Origin: a virus
IMG/VR virus record: IMGVR_UViG_3300049846_003297
Span: 1-50,356 of that record
Reading direction: 5' to 3' (one strand)
DNA length: 50,356 nt
The notes beneath the pieces were generated by a model. It did not search any database. It was given only the letters and a program-made list of their open reading frames with translations, and was not told where the DNA came from. This document shows, piece after piece, positions 1 to 7,300 of this stretch; within the stretch, counting starts at the first letter, position 1, and every line of letters begins with the position of its first letter. Both the position numbers and the translations under genes were made by a program.

Positions 1-95
1 ATATTAATCTACTAAGATTAGTATGAATAAATTCTATTGATTATATCTACTTATAGAGAGAAAGATGGTCCCAGAATAAAACAATCGAGGACATA
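1..95. other. Intergenic leader upstream of the first gene
   Basis: All three forward frames hit stop codons within the first 25 bases, so no coding sequence from an upstream gene is visible. A small hairpin is possible at about 5-20 (TAATCT, loop ACTA, AGATTA). A TATTGATT motif lies at 35-42; the same motif recurs in most other intergenic gaps of this window and may be part of a phage promoter. A GAGG ribosome binding site at 87-90 serves the GTG start at 96. Confidence 0.4.
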
Positions 96-1292
96 GTGCA
101 ACCAGGTACAAAATACAACCAATGGGAAGTTATCTGTAAAGAATCTTACAATAAAGTTCTTTGTAAATGTATTTGCGGTACTGAAAAATACGTAAGAGCA
201 AATTACCTTAAACAAAATAAATCTAAATCTTGTGGTTGCATGGATAATTATTATAGAGAACAAGTGAGTTTGGAAAAGTTCGGAACTAAACATCCAAATC
301 AAAATTTAGGTCAAAAACTTAAATTAAGTCAAACTAAAAAAGCTTTTTCTTTAGAGAAAAAACAATCAATTAGGAATAAACGCTTTGCAACTAATTTAGA
401 AAAATATGGAGAGCTTTGTCCCAATTCTGAATTCGGTGCTCAAAAGAATAGAAAGATTGTTTCTAAGGGAACTAAATTTGGCTATTTAGAAGTTATAGAA
501 GATAGATCTGGTGAAAAGAACTTAAAAGTAGTCTGCCTTGCTTGTGACAGCGCTCCTTTTGAAAAGGAATACCACCTTCTTCAATGGGGATCTGAAAATC
601 AAAGCTGTGGTTGTTTAACTAAGAAGATAAGAGTTAAAAAATGCTTAAAGACGAAGCAGATTAAAGAATATCAAAAAGGTCGAGTCTATGGCTACTGGGA
701 GCTTGCAGAAGATTATCAACATAATAAAAATGGCTTGATTAAAGTAAAATGTATAGGATGCAACAAGGTAGAAAAACTTATAAACCTTCATGATCTTATA
801 TCTCAAAAAACAAAATCTTGTGGCTGCAAAAAGCAAGAAATGATTGAAGAATCTTGTCTTAAGCAATTTGGAGTGAGACACGCTCTCCAATCTCCGCTCA
901 TTAGAGCTAAAGTTGCTGAAACCCTTAGTATGAATGGCACCACTAAAACATCGAAGCAACAACTTCAAATTTTCGAAATGCTTAAGGCTGCTGGCTATAA
1001 GGCTGAGCTCAATAAGCCTGCCGGTGTTTGTAACATAGATATTTTTATTGAGTTACCTCAATGCAACGTCGCTCTCGAATATGATGGTGGTGGTCATTTT
1101 ATCTATGCAGAACTAAAGGAAATTCGGAAGAAAGATATCGCGAGAGATTATGTTATGATTCATAAGTATGGATATAAGATCTTAAGGATAGAATCAATGA
1201 AAGATGTGATGCCTACCCTACAAGATATTATTGATAAGTTAGATTATTTATGTAATACAGAAAGAAATTTTGTGCACTTAAAAATGAGCTAA
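96..1292 (+). CDS. Homing-endonuclease-like protein: three Cys-repeat modules plus Vsr-like nuclease domain
   Basis: The 398 aa protein starts at GTG 96 behind a GAGG site. It carries three copies of a module of about 50 aa that opens with Y-x-x-W-E or G-Y-x-E-V and ends in SCGC: about residues 5-48, 123-173 and 197-244. Similar CxCG...SCGC modules are known at the N-terminus of phage HNH/AP2 mobile endonucleases. Between the first two modules lie LEKFG and LEKYG motifs typical of phage homing-endonuclease-like proteins. The C-terminal part has D315, E328-Y-D330 and H334 in a Vsr/PD-(D/E)XK-like arrangement, suggesting a DNA-nicking or DNA-cutting nuclease. It ends 11 bases before the fibre gene and probably spreads as a free-standing mobile gene. 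The nuclease call is by motif only. A paralogue lies at 13840-15357. Confidence 0.7.
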   Translation: MQPGTKYNQWEVICKESYNKVLCKCICGTEKYVRANYLKQNKSKSCGCMDNYYREQVSLEKFGTKHPNQNLGQKLKLSQTKKAFSLEKKQSIRNKRFATNLEKYGELCPNSEFGAQKNRKIVSKGTKFGYLEVIEDRSGEKNLKVVCLACDSAPFEKEYHLLQWGSENQSCGCLTKKIRVKKCLKTKQIKEYQKGRVYGYWELAEDYQHNKNGLIKVKCIGCNKVEKLINLHDLISQKTKSCGCKKQEMIEESCLKQFGVRHALQSPLIRAKVAETLSMNGTTKTSKQQLQIFEMLKAAGYKAELNKPAGVCNIDIFIELPQCNVALEYDGGGHFIYAELKEIRKKDIARDYVMIHKYGYKILRIESMKDVMPTLQDIIDKLDYLCNTERNFVHLKMS

Positions 1293-1303
1293 AGGAGATT
1301 CAA

Positions 1304-3295
1304 ATGGTCACTTTCTTAGATACACGCAATTTTACTGCAAGTTCTACGCCAGCGGATGGCTATGATATTTTTATCGATAGACAGGACGGTGTCGATACAA
1401 TTTTGTCCGCTGATATCAACGAGTTAAAGAATTCTGTAATTAATGTTCAGAAGTCTCTTAAGGTTGGAGATACAAAAGCAGGCTTTTGGCAACTCAATCA
1501 TCAAGCTTCTACGCCTTCTACACCTTCTGGTTCTGGTAACATTAGAATTTATGCTCAAAGTGATGTACTTAAATGGGTTGATTCAACTGGCGCGGTAAAT
1601 AGTATTGCTGCTGGTGTAAGTACACTTGCAGCAATTGGATCTTCTCCAAATGCAAATGGAGCAACTATTACGGGTACCACTCTCAATTTGGAACCTGCAA
1701 GTGCTTCGTTTGGTGGTATTGTTACTACAGGAACTCAAACCTTTGCAGGTGCAAAAACCTTTTCCGGCGAAGTAACATTAAGCTCACAACTAAGAGTTTC
1801 TGATGGTTCTGCTAGCGAGCCTTCCCTTGTATTTGCAAGTGATGACGATGCTACAGGAACTGGCTTATATAGAGTAGCAGCAAACAGTCTAGGTTTTGCA
1901 GCCAACGGCGTAGCTGTAGGTAGCTATAGTAGTACAGGAGCTTGGACATTAGGTGGAACATCAGCTGTTTCTCACACTCTTACTGTAGGCTCAAACAAAG
2001 CAGGTAAAGTATTAGATGCCTTACCTTCGAATTGGAGTGCTACATCAGATCAAACTTCTTTCGGAACTTTCATTGGAATAGATCCTCAGGATGGAAGTGC
2101 AAACAATACACAAGGTATTTATAGTTATTTAGCTACTTCTTCTAATAAATTAGGAATAGCTTCTAGGTCTGGTCTTGTCTTCAACGATGGCTCAGGAGGT
2201 AATGTCGGTGGCTATAGTAGTGCAGGTGCTTGGACATTTGGTGTTCCATCAACCAACACTACACACACCTTTAATACAGGAACCGGATCACCATCACGCA
2301 ATGTCAAACTTGCTGGTAATTCTAACTATCCAGGAATAATCATCGACAATGCTGCCCAAGGAGCAGCAACTGCCATGTTAGCAGCTAACGGTACAGCGAT
2401 TATATCATTCAATCAATCTGTTTTTGCAATTAGTAAAATTGCTAACTACAACGACGTGATTGATCCAAATAATATGGGTGGTAGTGGAGGAGTAAACATA
2501 GCTTCTGCAACAGGAGCAGGAGCTTGGACATTTGGAGCTTCTTCTCCAGGTACCTCAATACATACTATGAATGGCTCAATAGCTTTCAATGAGCAAGCTA
2601 CTTTTTCTTCAGGAGCTATGTTGTGGAGAGATACGAGTGACAGACTAAGACTTAACTTCAACGGAGGTCTCTTACTTGCAAATGACGCTGACTCAACTAC
2701 TTTTGGAACTTGTTCATCAACAGGAGCTTGGACATTTGGAAATAGTACAGCTACTACTTCTCCACACTTCCTACAAGCAAACGCCAACGGTGATTATGCT
2801 ACTGTGGTAAGAAACTACAATACCACTCAACCACTTGGATTGCAGGTAACTTATCCAAGCCTAGATCCCAATGATTCTGGAAAACAATTTATTGTCTGCC
2901 AAGGTATATCTAATGTAAGATTTCAAGTAAACAGCAATGGGGGGGTAGCAAATTATCAAGCAAATAATGTCAACCTATCTGATATGAGACTTAAAACAAA
3001 CATCTCACCTACTTCAAGTAAGTTGGGTTTCATTTGCTCTCTTCAAGTCAAAGATTTTGAATACAAAGACGCTCCAGGTAAAGTAAATACTGGACTTATA
3101 GCTCAAGAAGTAGAGGCCCTAGATCCTTCACTTGTACAAGAAACAGGCAGTAATCAAATAGTTGATGGAGTGGAATTTAGTCCAAAAGCTGTAAGAACTA
3201 CAGAAATTTATCATATGATGATTAAAGCCATTCAAGAGCTTAAGGCAGAACTAGATGCAGCAAAGGCAAGAATCGAAGCTTTAGAAAATCCATAA
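1304..3295 (+). CDS. Tail fibre/spike protein with C-terminal S74 intramolecular chaperone
   Basis: The 663 aa protein starts behind a clean AAAGGAG site. Its N-terminus (about residues 35-60) has an IN-x-LK-x-S-x-x-NVQKSL segment like the virion-docking start of many phage fibres and like the fibre at 11934. The middle is Gly/Ser/Thr-rich beta-type sequence with four dispersed GAWT(F/L)G repeats. The last 105 residues are a peptidase S74 domain: LSDMRLKTNI with S559 and K564 as the catalytic dyad, GLIAQEVE, and a terminal coiled coil. In this family the domain trimerises the fibre and then cuts itself off before the Ser. The protein is probably host-binding; the receptor cannot be read from sequence. 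A strong terminator follows. Confidence 0.9.
   Translation: MVTFLDTRNFTASSTPADGYDIFIDRQDGVDTILSADINELKNSVINVQKSLKVGDTKAGFWQLNHQASTPSTPSGSGNIRIYAQSDVLKWVDSTGAVNSIAAGVSTLAAIGSSPNANGATITGTTLNLEPASASFGGIVTTGTQTFAGAKTFSGEVTLSSQLRVSDGSASEPSLVFASDDDATGTGLYRVAANSLGFAANGVAVGSYSSTGAWTLGGTSAVSHTLTVGSNKAGKVLDALPSNWSATSDQTSFGTFIGIDPQDGSANNTQGIYSYLATSSNKLGIASRSGLVFNDGSGGNVGGYSSAGAWTFGVPSTNTTHTFNTGTGSPSRNVKLAGNSNYPGIIIDNAAQGAATAMLAANGTAIISFNQSVFAISKIANYNDVIDPNNMGGSGGVNIASATGAGAWTFGASSPGTSIHTMNGSIAFNEQATFSSGAMLWRDTSDRLRLNFNGGLLLANDADSTTFGTCSSTGAWTFGNSTATTSPHFLQANANGDYATVVRNYNTTQPLGLQVTYPSLDPNDSGKQFIVCQGISNVRFQVNSNGGVANYQANNVNLSDMRLKTNISPTSSKLGFICSLQVKDFEYKDAPGKVNTGLIAQEVEALDPSLVQETGSNQIVDGVEFSPKAVRTTEIYHMMIKAIQELKAELDAAKARIEALENP
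1921..2741 (+). repeat. Four dispersed GAWTFG-type repeats within the fibre gene
   Basis: Copies lie near 1921-1953, 2211-2241, 2509-2541 and 2707-2741. Each encodes a version of (Y/C/A)-S-(S/A)-(T/A)-G-A-W-T-(F/L)-G. The shared DNA core is CAGGAGCTTGGACAT with small variation. The spacing is about 96, 97 and 69 residues, consistent with repeated beta-structured fibre segments. Confidence 0.8.
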
Positions 3296-3318
3296 TATTT
3301 TCTTTCTTTCTTCCTCTC

Positions 3319-3349
3319 AACCCACCTTCTTGGTGGGTTTCTTTTTATT
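3319..3349 (+). terminator. Intrinsic terminator after the S74 fibre gene
   Basis: There is an eight-pair stem, AACCCACC (3319-3326) with GGTGGGTT (3332-3339), a five-base loop TTCTT, and a T-rich tract (3338-3349) directly after it. This is a textbook rho-independent terminator placed 23 bases after the stop codon of the fibre gene. Confidence 0.88.
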
Positions 3350-3426
3350 GACTTTCCTAATAATTTTACTATTGATTAAATTGACTTATTTAGGTACATT
3401 TGGTACTTTAAAAGGAGTAAAGCACT
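3346..3426 (+). promoter_or_regulatory. Candidate promoter/leader region upstream of the histone-like gene
   Basis: Two TATTGAYT motifs lie at 3346-3353 and 3370-3377, followed by a short repeat GGTAC-attt-GGTAC near 3393-3406 and an AAAGGAG ribosome binding site at 3410-3416. The position just after a terminator argues for transcription starting here, but I see no good -10 box at standard spacing. The promoter role is inferred from context. Confidence 0.35.
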
Positions 3427-3618
3427 ATGAAATCTGATACTTTTCAAAAACTTCAAAAACTTATGGATCAAATTCAAGCCGATGCTGATAAAGCTTTTGA
3501 TAAGAAAGTAGTTGCACGTGCTCGTGCTGCTCGTAAGTCATTGAGCGAACTTGCTCGTCTTAGTAAAACAGCTCGTCAAGAGCTCTTAGATGTCATACAT
3601 GAAAAGAAAGATAAATAA
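3427..3618 (+). CDS. Histone Hc1-like small basic DNA-binding protein
   Basis: The 63 aa Lys/Arg/Ala-rich helical protein has the pattern of the N-terminal domain of bacterial Hc1/histone H1-like proteins: L-x-x-L-x-x-x-I near the start, then DKAFDKK and ARARAARKSLSELARLSK. It would bind DNA non-specifically, perhaps packing phage DNA or changing host nucleoid structure. It lacks the long Lys-rich tail of chlamydial Hc1. The start is fixed by an AAAGGAG site. It opens a new transcription unit after the terminator and overlaps the next gene by 29 bases. The family call rests on pattern recognition. Confidence 0.65.
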   Translation: MKSDTFQKLQKLMDQIQADADKAFDKKVVARARAARKSLSELARLSKTARQELLDVIHEKKDK

Positions 3619-3964
3619 CATTCCTGCAGATAAAGAGGTCTTAGATCTAGTATCTAGATTAGATCGCTCTATCGTTTTGACAGGTGCTGAAGTTATTTAT
3701 GTTAATGAAATTTATGAGCTAAGTTCGATACAACATTTTATTCATTCTTCTTATCTTTATACAGATATCGTTTGCCATACAAACGCCGTCTCCTATTCGC
3801 TTCATGATAATTCTCTCATCAAAGAACAAATAAGTGTACTTCATCTTACATTAGATAGTACGCATATTGTTCAGCCTACACAAGAAAATTTAGCCATTCT
3901 CCTCATAGACGAATGTCAACTAGTGCGTAGGGCAGCTTCAGATCTCTACTCTCGGGTTAGTTGA
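3590..3964 (+). CDS. Hypothetical protein
   Basis: The 124 aa protein is not recognised. It begins inside the end of the histone-like gene; ATG 3599 is an alternative start. The first 15 residues are basic, and the rest is mixed alpha/beta with no membrane segment or clear motif. The middle contains several His and Thr residues, and the tail (LLIDECQLVRRAASDLYSR) looks helical. The overlap with the upstream gene suggests translational coupling. Confidence 0.65.
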   Translation: MSYMKRKINNIPADKEVLDLVSRLDRSIVLTGAEVIYVNEIYELSSIQHFIHSSYLYTDIVCHTNAVSYSLHDNSLIKEQISVLHLTLDSTHIVQPTQENLAILLIDECQLVRRAASDLYSRVS

Positions 3965-4013
3965 CTTAACATCTCTTACTTCATATGTAATGTTCACATA
4001 TGGAGAAAACAAT

Positions 4014-4886
4014 ATGTCTTTTGAAATGATTCGATCAGACTTAGATAAGTCTGTTAACTTTACACAAAAATCATCTGTAGGTTATATAGAGGCACGTTAC
4101 GTAAGAAGGGAAGAGCAATATTTCATAACCTACCTGTCATCTATGACAGGATGTCCAAAATCTTGCAAATTTTGTCACCTCACAGCCTCCAATCAAAAGG
4201 CTTTCAATTTCGTAACAATACCAGAATTCACACAACAAGCCAATATTGTAATGAATTACTATAATTCTGTAAAAGAATCACAAGGTACAGCACAAGTTGT
4301 TCATTATAATTGGATGGCTAGAGGAGAAGCATTAGCCAATCCATTACTTCTTAAGCATGCTTATGAACTTCTATCTAATCTTACTGATCTTTCTGTTAAG
4401 AATGATTTAATACCTAAATTCAATATTTCGACAATTATGCCATACGAAATGATGAAAAGAGATTTATCTCAAGTCTTTCCAGGTATTACTCCAACTATTT
4501 ATTATTCTCTATATTCTTTAAATTCTACTTTTCGTAAAACTTGGCTCCCTGCAGCTATAAATCCTCTCAATGCTTTGGATAAATTAGCTAAATACCAACA
4601 AGATACTAAGAAGATTATTAAACTTCATTGGGCTTTCATTAAAGATCAAAACGATGATTTAGAAACTTTAGAGCAAATTTGCAGTGCTGTAAAAGAAAGA
4701 GATTTGAAAGTTGAATTTAATCTCGTAAGATATAATCCATACTCCTCTCTACAAGGTGAAGAACCTTCAGAAGAAATTTTACAACGTAATCTTGAATTTT
4801 TGAAAGAGAACCTTGATAGTAAAAGTAAGTTAATCTCTAAAGTTGGTTTTGATGTTAAGGCATCTTGTGGAATGTTTATAGAATAG
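4014..4886 (+). CDS. RlmN/Cfr-like radical SAM protein lacking one catalytic Cys
   Basis: The start is placed at ATG 4014 because GGAG lies at 4002-4005; an upstream ATG at 3990 has no such site. The 290 aa protein has the radical SAM CxxxCxxC triad at C47, C51 and C54, the GEP-like segment ARGEALANP, and an RlmN-like C-terminal half ending in ASCGMF with C285. In RlmN/Cfr the equivalent C-terminal Cys is methylated and attacks the adenine C2/C8. A second catalytic Cys sits seven residues before the first cluster Cys; here that position is Tyr40. The N-terminal accessory domain is also shorter than in E. coli RlmN (384 aa). The substrate is probably RNA, but an altered reaction is possible. 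Confidence 0.75.
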   Translation: MSFEMIRSDLDKSVNFTQKSSVGYIEARYVRREEQYFITYLSSMTGCPKSCKFCHLTASNQKAFNFVTIPEFTQQANIVMNYYNSVKESQGTAQVVHYNWMARGEALANPLLLKHAYELLSNLTDLSVKNDLIPKFNISTIMPYEMMKRDLSQVFPGITPTIYYSLYSLNSTFRKTWLPAAINPLNALDKLAKYQQDTKKIIKLHWAFIKDQNDDLETLEQICSAVKERDLKVEFNLVRYNPYSSLQGEEPSEEILQRNLEFLKENLDSKSKLISKVGFDVKASCGMFIE

Positions 4887-4894
4887 GAGTAATA

Positions 4895-5158
4895 ATGAGA
4901 GATGATCACAACGAAATATTCAACAACGGTCTTAGAAAAAGTCTTGTAGATCTTGATTGGTGGGATAAATATAAGGCAGAGATGTTACGTCATTATAAGA
5001 ATTTACCTCAAGAGGTTGTAGATGCTAAAGTCCAGGTAGTTTGGAATATGATGGTAGGTCTATCGACAGATCCAGAACTAATGAAACTTGCTAATTCACT
5101 TGACCAACCTGCTGGTGAATGGGATACTGGTAATCCAGTTGGTGAAGAATTTTGGTAA
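4895..5158 (+). CDS. Hypothetical protein
   Basis: The start is set at ATG 4895 because AGGAG precedes it by a normal distance; an earlier in-frame ATG at 4865 lies inside the radical SAM gene without a binding site. The product is 87 aa, acidic and Trp-rich (WWDKYK, VVWNMM, GEWD, EEFW), with probable helices and no membrane segment. It is not recognised. It follows the radical SAM gene by 8 bases and is probably co-transcribed. Confidence 0.65.
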   Translation: MRDDHNEIFNNGLRKSLVDLDWWDKYKAEMLRHYKNLPQEVVDAKVQVVWNMMVGLSTDPELMKLANSLDQPAGEWDTGNPVGEEFW

Positions 5159-5189
5159 GTTCATAAAATAACAGAAAGGATAAAGTAGA

Positions 5190-5498
5190 ATGTTACCTCC
5201 ACTGATAGATGTAGATGATGAAGATGATACGTGTATGGTTTATACAACTACTACAGGTACAAGCACAAACTATCATCCAATTATGACCAATAACACAGGC
5301 CATTATTATGGTAGTGATGTAACTTTTGCTCCATCAAAGGAGAATATAACAAACATAACACTCGAAGTTGTAGTTGAAGCCTTACGCAAAACTGATGAAG
5401 AATTAGCATTGTTATTTACTTCTCCAAAAGAAGAGGAGCGTAAATATGCAGAACTTATTGCGAAATTGAGACAAGAACTTAAAGGAGGTAGATTATGA
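5190..5498 (+). CDS. Hypothetical protein, first of a tandem paralogue pair
   Basis: The 102 aa protein has an AAAGGA site upstream. The N-terminal half is Thr/Asn-rich and beta-like. The C-terminal 45 residues are a predicted helical domain (VVEALRKTDEELALLFTS, then a charged coiled segment) that clearly matches the end of the next gene (EALEVSEHDLALLLTS). The pair looks like a local gene duplication. The function is unknown. Confidence 0.7.
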   Translation: MLPPLIDVDDEDDTCMVYTTTTGTSTNYHPIMTNNTGHYYGSDVTFAPSKENITNITLEVVVEALRKTDEELALLFTSPKEEERKYAELIAKLRQELKGGRL

Positions 5499-5740
5499 AA
5501 AATATTTTAGGTGGTATCCACATGCAAGGAAACGTTATCTTCGATAAGGGTACCAGTATATCTTGTCGCAATAACACTCGTTTGGATGTAAGTTTCAAGT
5601 CCCTCATTGTAGATACTATTAGTGAAGCACTGGAGGTTTCGGAGCACGATTTAGCTCTTTTACTTACTTCTTCTAATGAAGAAGATCGTACCTATGCTCA
5701 AGCAATACATACTCTAAAACAAAAGATAAATAATGGATAG
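5495..5740 (+). CDS. Hypothetical protein, second of a tandem paralogue pair
   Basis: The 81 aa protein overlaps the previous gene by 4 bases (ATGA) and has a strong AAAGGAGG site inside it. The C-terminal domain shares EAL, LALL-x-TS, EE-x-R and YA with the preceding gene in the same order. The N-terminal part has a short beta-like segment (GNVIFDKGTSIS) that may match the GSDVTF region of its partner. The function is unknown. Confidence 0.7.
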   Translation: MKNILGGIHMQGNVIFDKGTSISCRNNTRLDVSFKSLIVDTISEALEVSEHDLALLLTSSNEEDRTYAQAIHTLKQKINNG

Positions 5741-6143
5741 ACCTTCTTTCGAAACAATCTATATGAATCTTGCTCTTCAATTGGAGACACGATCTACTTG
5801 TCAACGCAAGCAAGTAGGTACTGTCATTACTAGTGATGACTTTCGTTACGTATATGGTGTTGGGTACAACGGAAATGCATCAATGTTAGTTAATACTTGC
5901 GAAAAACCTGAGATCCCAGGAGGTTGTCTTTGCCTTCATTCCGAAGAAAATGCGATAATTAATTGTAATGCTCAGCGTTCTCAGCCTAAGATTGTTTTCG
6001 TTACTTGGTCTCCTTGTCGTATGTGCGCAAAAAGATTGATCAATTTGGGTAGCGTACAAAAAGTCTATTATCATAGAGAATATAGAGATTTGTCTAGTCT
6101 CGATCTACTTAAGTCTGTTGGAATAGAGAGTTTTAAGTTATAA
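5733..6143 (+). CDS. dCMP deaminase family protein
   Basis: The 136 aa protein belongs to the zinc-dependent cytidine/deoxycytidylate deaminase family. Zinc ligands are H69 (in HSE rather than the usual HAE), C95 and C98 (PCRMC), with E71 as the proton shuttle. The early segment RSTCQRKQVGTVI is typical of dCMP deaminases. The likely reaction is dCMP to dUMP, feeding dTMP synthesis during phage replication. The gene overlaps its upstream neighbour by 8 bases. dCMP is preferred over cytidine as substrate from the family pattern; the sequence alone does not prove it. Confidence 0.88.
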   Translation: MDRPSFETIYMNLALQLETRSTCQRKQVGTVITSDDFRYVYGVGYNGNASMLVNTCEKPEIPGGCLCLHSEENAIINCNAQRSQPKIVFVTWSPCRMCAKRLINLGSVQKVYYHREYRDLSSLDLLKSVGIESFKL

Positions 6144-6225
6144 TAAAGATGTTAGAAGTTGTATTGATTTTTTATCCCTACATGTCGAGCTTTAGCATCC
6201 TTTTATTAGTAGGGAGTAATATCCA
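6144..6225 (+). promoter_or_regulatory. Intergenic region with TATTGATT motif
   Basis: After the deaminase stop, TTGTATTGATTT lies at 6159-6170; the same string occurs upstream of the NMNAT-Nudix gene and the tail operon. GGGAG at 6212-6216 fits a GTG start at 6226. The motif is a promoter candidate only because of its repeated intergenic position. Confidence 0.35.
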
Positions 6226-6360
6226 GTGTGTGAATGCATGATATATTTCTTGATACTAGTTGTAGGAATTTTACTAGAGCGACGTTGTAATATTACAGTA
6301 GGAATAGAAAAAACACTTATAGCAATTTTAAAGCGCTTTAAAAAGGGAGTTAAGAAATGA
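6226..6360 (+). CDS. Small putative membrane protein (44 aa)
   Basis: An open frame runs from GTG 6226 to TGA 6358-6360. It encodes a short N-terminus with two Cys, one hydrophobic helix (IYFLILVVGILL), and a basic tail (KRFKKGVKK). GGGAG lies 9 bases before the GTG. The stop overlaps the next start as ATGA, the arrangement used by many gene pairs here, which supports real translation. It resembles single-span phage membrane peptides in general layout, but no specific family is recognised. ATG 6238 is an alternative start. Confidence 0.5.
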   Translation: MCECMIYFLILVVGILLERRCNITVGIEKTLIAILKRFKKGVKK

Positions 6361-6683
6361 CACTCAAGTTTGCAGAAATCGAAAGCCTAATCACACTTTC
6401 AGAAAAACTCGATGAAGATGGAAAAACAGAAGAATCTGCAGCTCTTTATGCTACAGCACAAAAATTAATTAAAGCTGCTGAAGATGAGGAGAAAGAAGAA
6501 AAAGGTCCTCGTCAGATGTCCAATAAAGCTAAAGTTAAATTTAGGGCTGTAAAGAAGGCTGCCGAAGGATTGGTGTCAGCGGATCTTGATTATCGTGGAC
6601 CTTATAAGTCTAGCTGCCGTAAGGTAGAGATGCTTTGTGAAGAGATTTTAGATGCATTGAAAGAGTGTCATTTAGACGACTAA
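6357..6683 (+). CDS. Hypothetical helical protein
   Basis: The 108 aa highly charged protein is predicted to be mostly helical, with an acidic centre (AAEDEEKEEK) and a second half rich in Lys and Ala. AGGGAG precedes the start. It overlaps the small membrane gene upstream. No motif is recognised and the function is unknown. Confidence 0.7.
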   Translation: MTLKFAEIESLITLSEKLDEDGKTEESAALYATAQKLIKAAEDEEKEEKGPRQMSNKAKVKFRAVKKAAEGLVSADLDYRGPYKSSCRKVEMLCEEILDALKECHLDD

Positions 6684-6691
6684 GAGGATTT

Positions 6692-7003
6692 ATGAAACAT
6701 ATTAAAGCAGCTCAAAAAGCTGTTTCTGCTACTCTTACAAAACTTGCTATTATGGATCTTATTTCTCATGTACAAGAACTTGAGCAAAAATGGATTAGTA
6801 TTTTGCAAAATAAAGAACTTTCTTCATCTGAAAAATTTGAACAAGGTAAAGAACTAAGTGCTGAGTTAGCCAATCTACAAGCAAAGTTGGTTAATTCTCC
6901 AAGAATTCAAGTTTTTGTTGTTAAGGTAATGCAGCGAGTAAAACTCGATCTACGGAAGATTGAGCAGGCTGCTAAGAAAGAAGTTCAGAAGCCTCAATCT
7001 TAA
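6692..7003 (+). CDS. Hypothetical coiled-coil protein
   Basis: The start is placed at ATG 6692, behind AGAGGA; an earlier GTG at 6665 lies inside the previous gene and lacks a site. The 103 aa product is Lys/Glu/Leu-rich and helical, with probable coiled coil over residues 20-65 and a basic C-terminus. The general character resembles its upstream neighbour, but I see no convincing alignment. The function is unknown. Confidence 0.65.
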   Translation: MKHIKAAQKAVSATLTKLAIMDLISHVQELEQKWISILQNKELSSSEKFEQGKELSAELANLQAKLVNSPRIQVFVVKVMQRVKLDLRKIEQAAKKEVQKPQS

Positions 7004-7051
7004 ATTTAAAAACACCATAATCAATTATATCAAATAACAATGGAGAAAGTT

Positions 7052-7300
7052 ATGAAATCTATTTTACTTGCTATGATCGTTATGGTTTTTGTTATTTTCA
7101 AGCAAAATGCCGATGCAGCAACAAAAGTTCCTATGCATTTGCAACTACGAGCAACTGCTTATTATGACACTACTGACTATAGAACCTATACTAGAAGTAG
7201 TGATGTTTATAAAAATTATGATGAGTGCATAACTAAACATCTCCATCAACGTGGATTGTGTTTCTTTTACACGGGACAAGAGGTTTTCCATTTTCAATGA
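7052..7300 (+). CDS. Probable secreted or periplasmic small protein
   Basis: ATG 7052 is preferred over 7040 because GGAG at 7042-7045 precedes it. The 82 aa product begins with a classical signal peptide: MKS, a hydrophobic core (ILLAMIVMVFVIF), then KQNADA-A with a likely cut after ADA. The mature part is about 60 aa, Tyr/Thr-rich with two Cys. No lipobox Cys is present. The stop overlaps the next start as ATGA, suggesting coupled translation. An envelope role such as superinfection exclusion or lysis control is possible but not shown. Confidence 0.6.
   Translation: MKSILLAMIVMVFVIFKQNADAATKVPMHLQLRATAYYDTTDYRTYTRSSDVYKNYDECITKHLHQRGLCFFYTGQEVFHFQ

Noticed and set aside
51-968. Minus-strand open frames opposite the first nuclease gene
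   Set aside because: They mirror a well-supported + strand gene, have no ribosome sites or known motifs, and no other gene in the window is on the minus strand.
3381-3409. Sigma70 promoter TTGACT...TACTTT before the histone-like gene
   Set aside because: The -10 match is poor and transcription would begin inside the ribosome site.
3990-4013. Upstream ATG as start of the radical SAM gene
   Set aside because: The GGAG site lies between this ATG and the one at 4014, so the later start fits far better.
4014-4886. QueE identity for the radical SAM gene, given a QueD homologue nearby
   Set aside because: The Cys triad is CxxxCxxC and the C-terminal half matches RlmN, not the QueE pattern.
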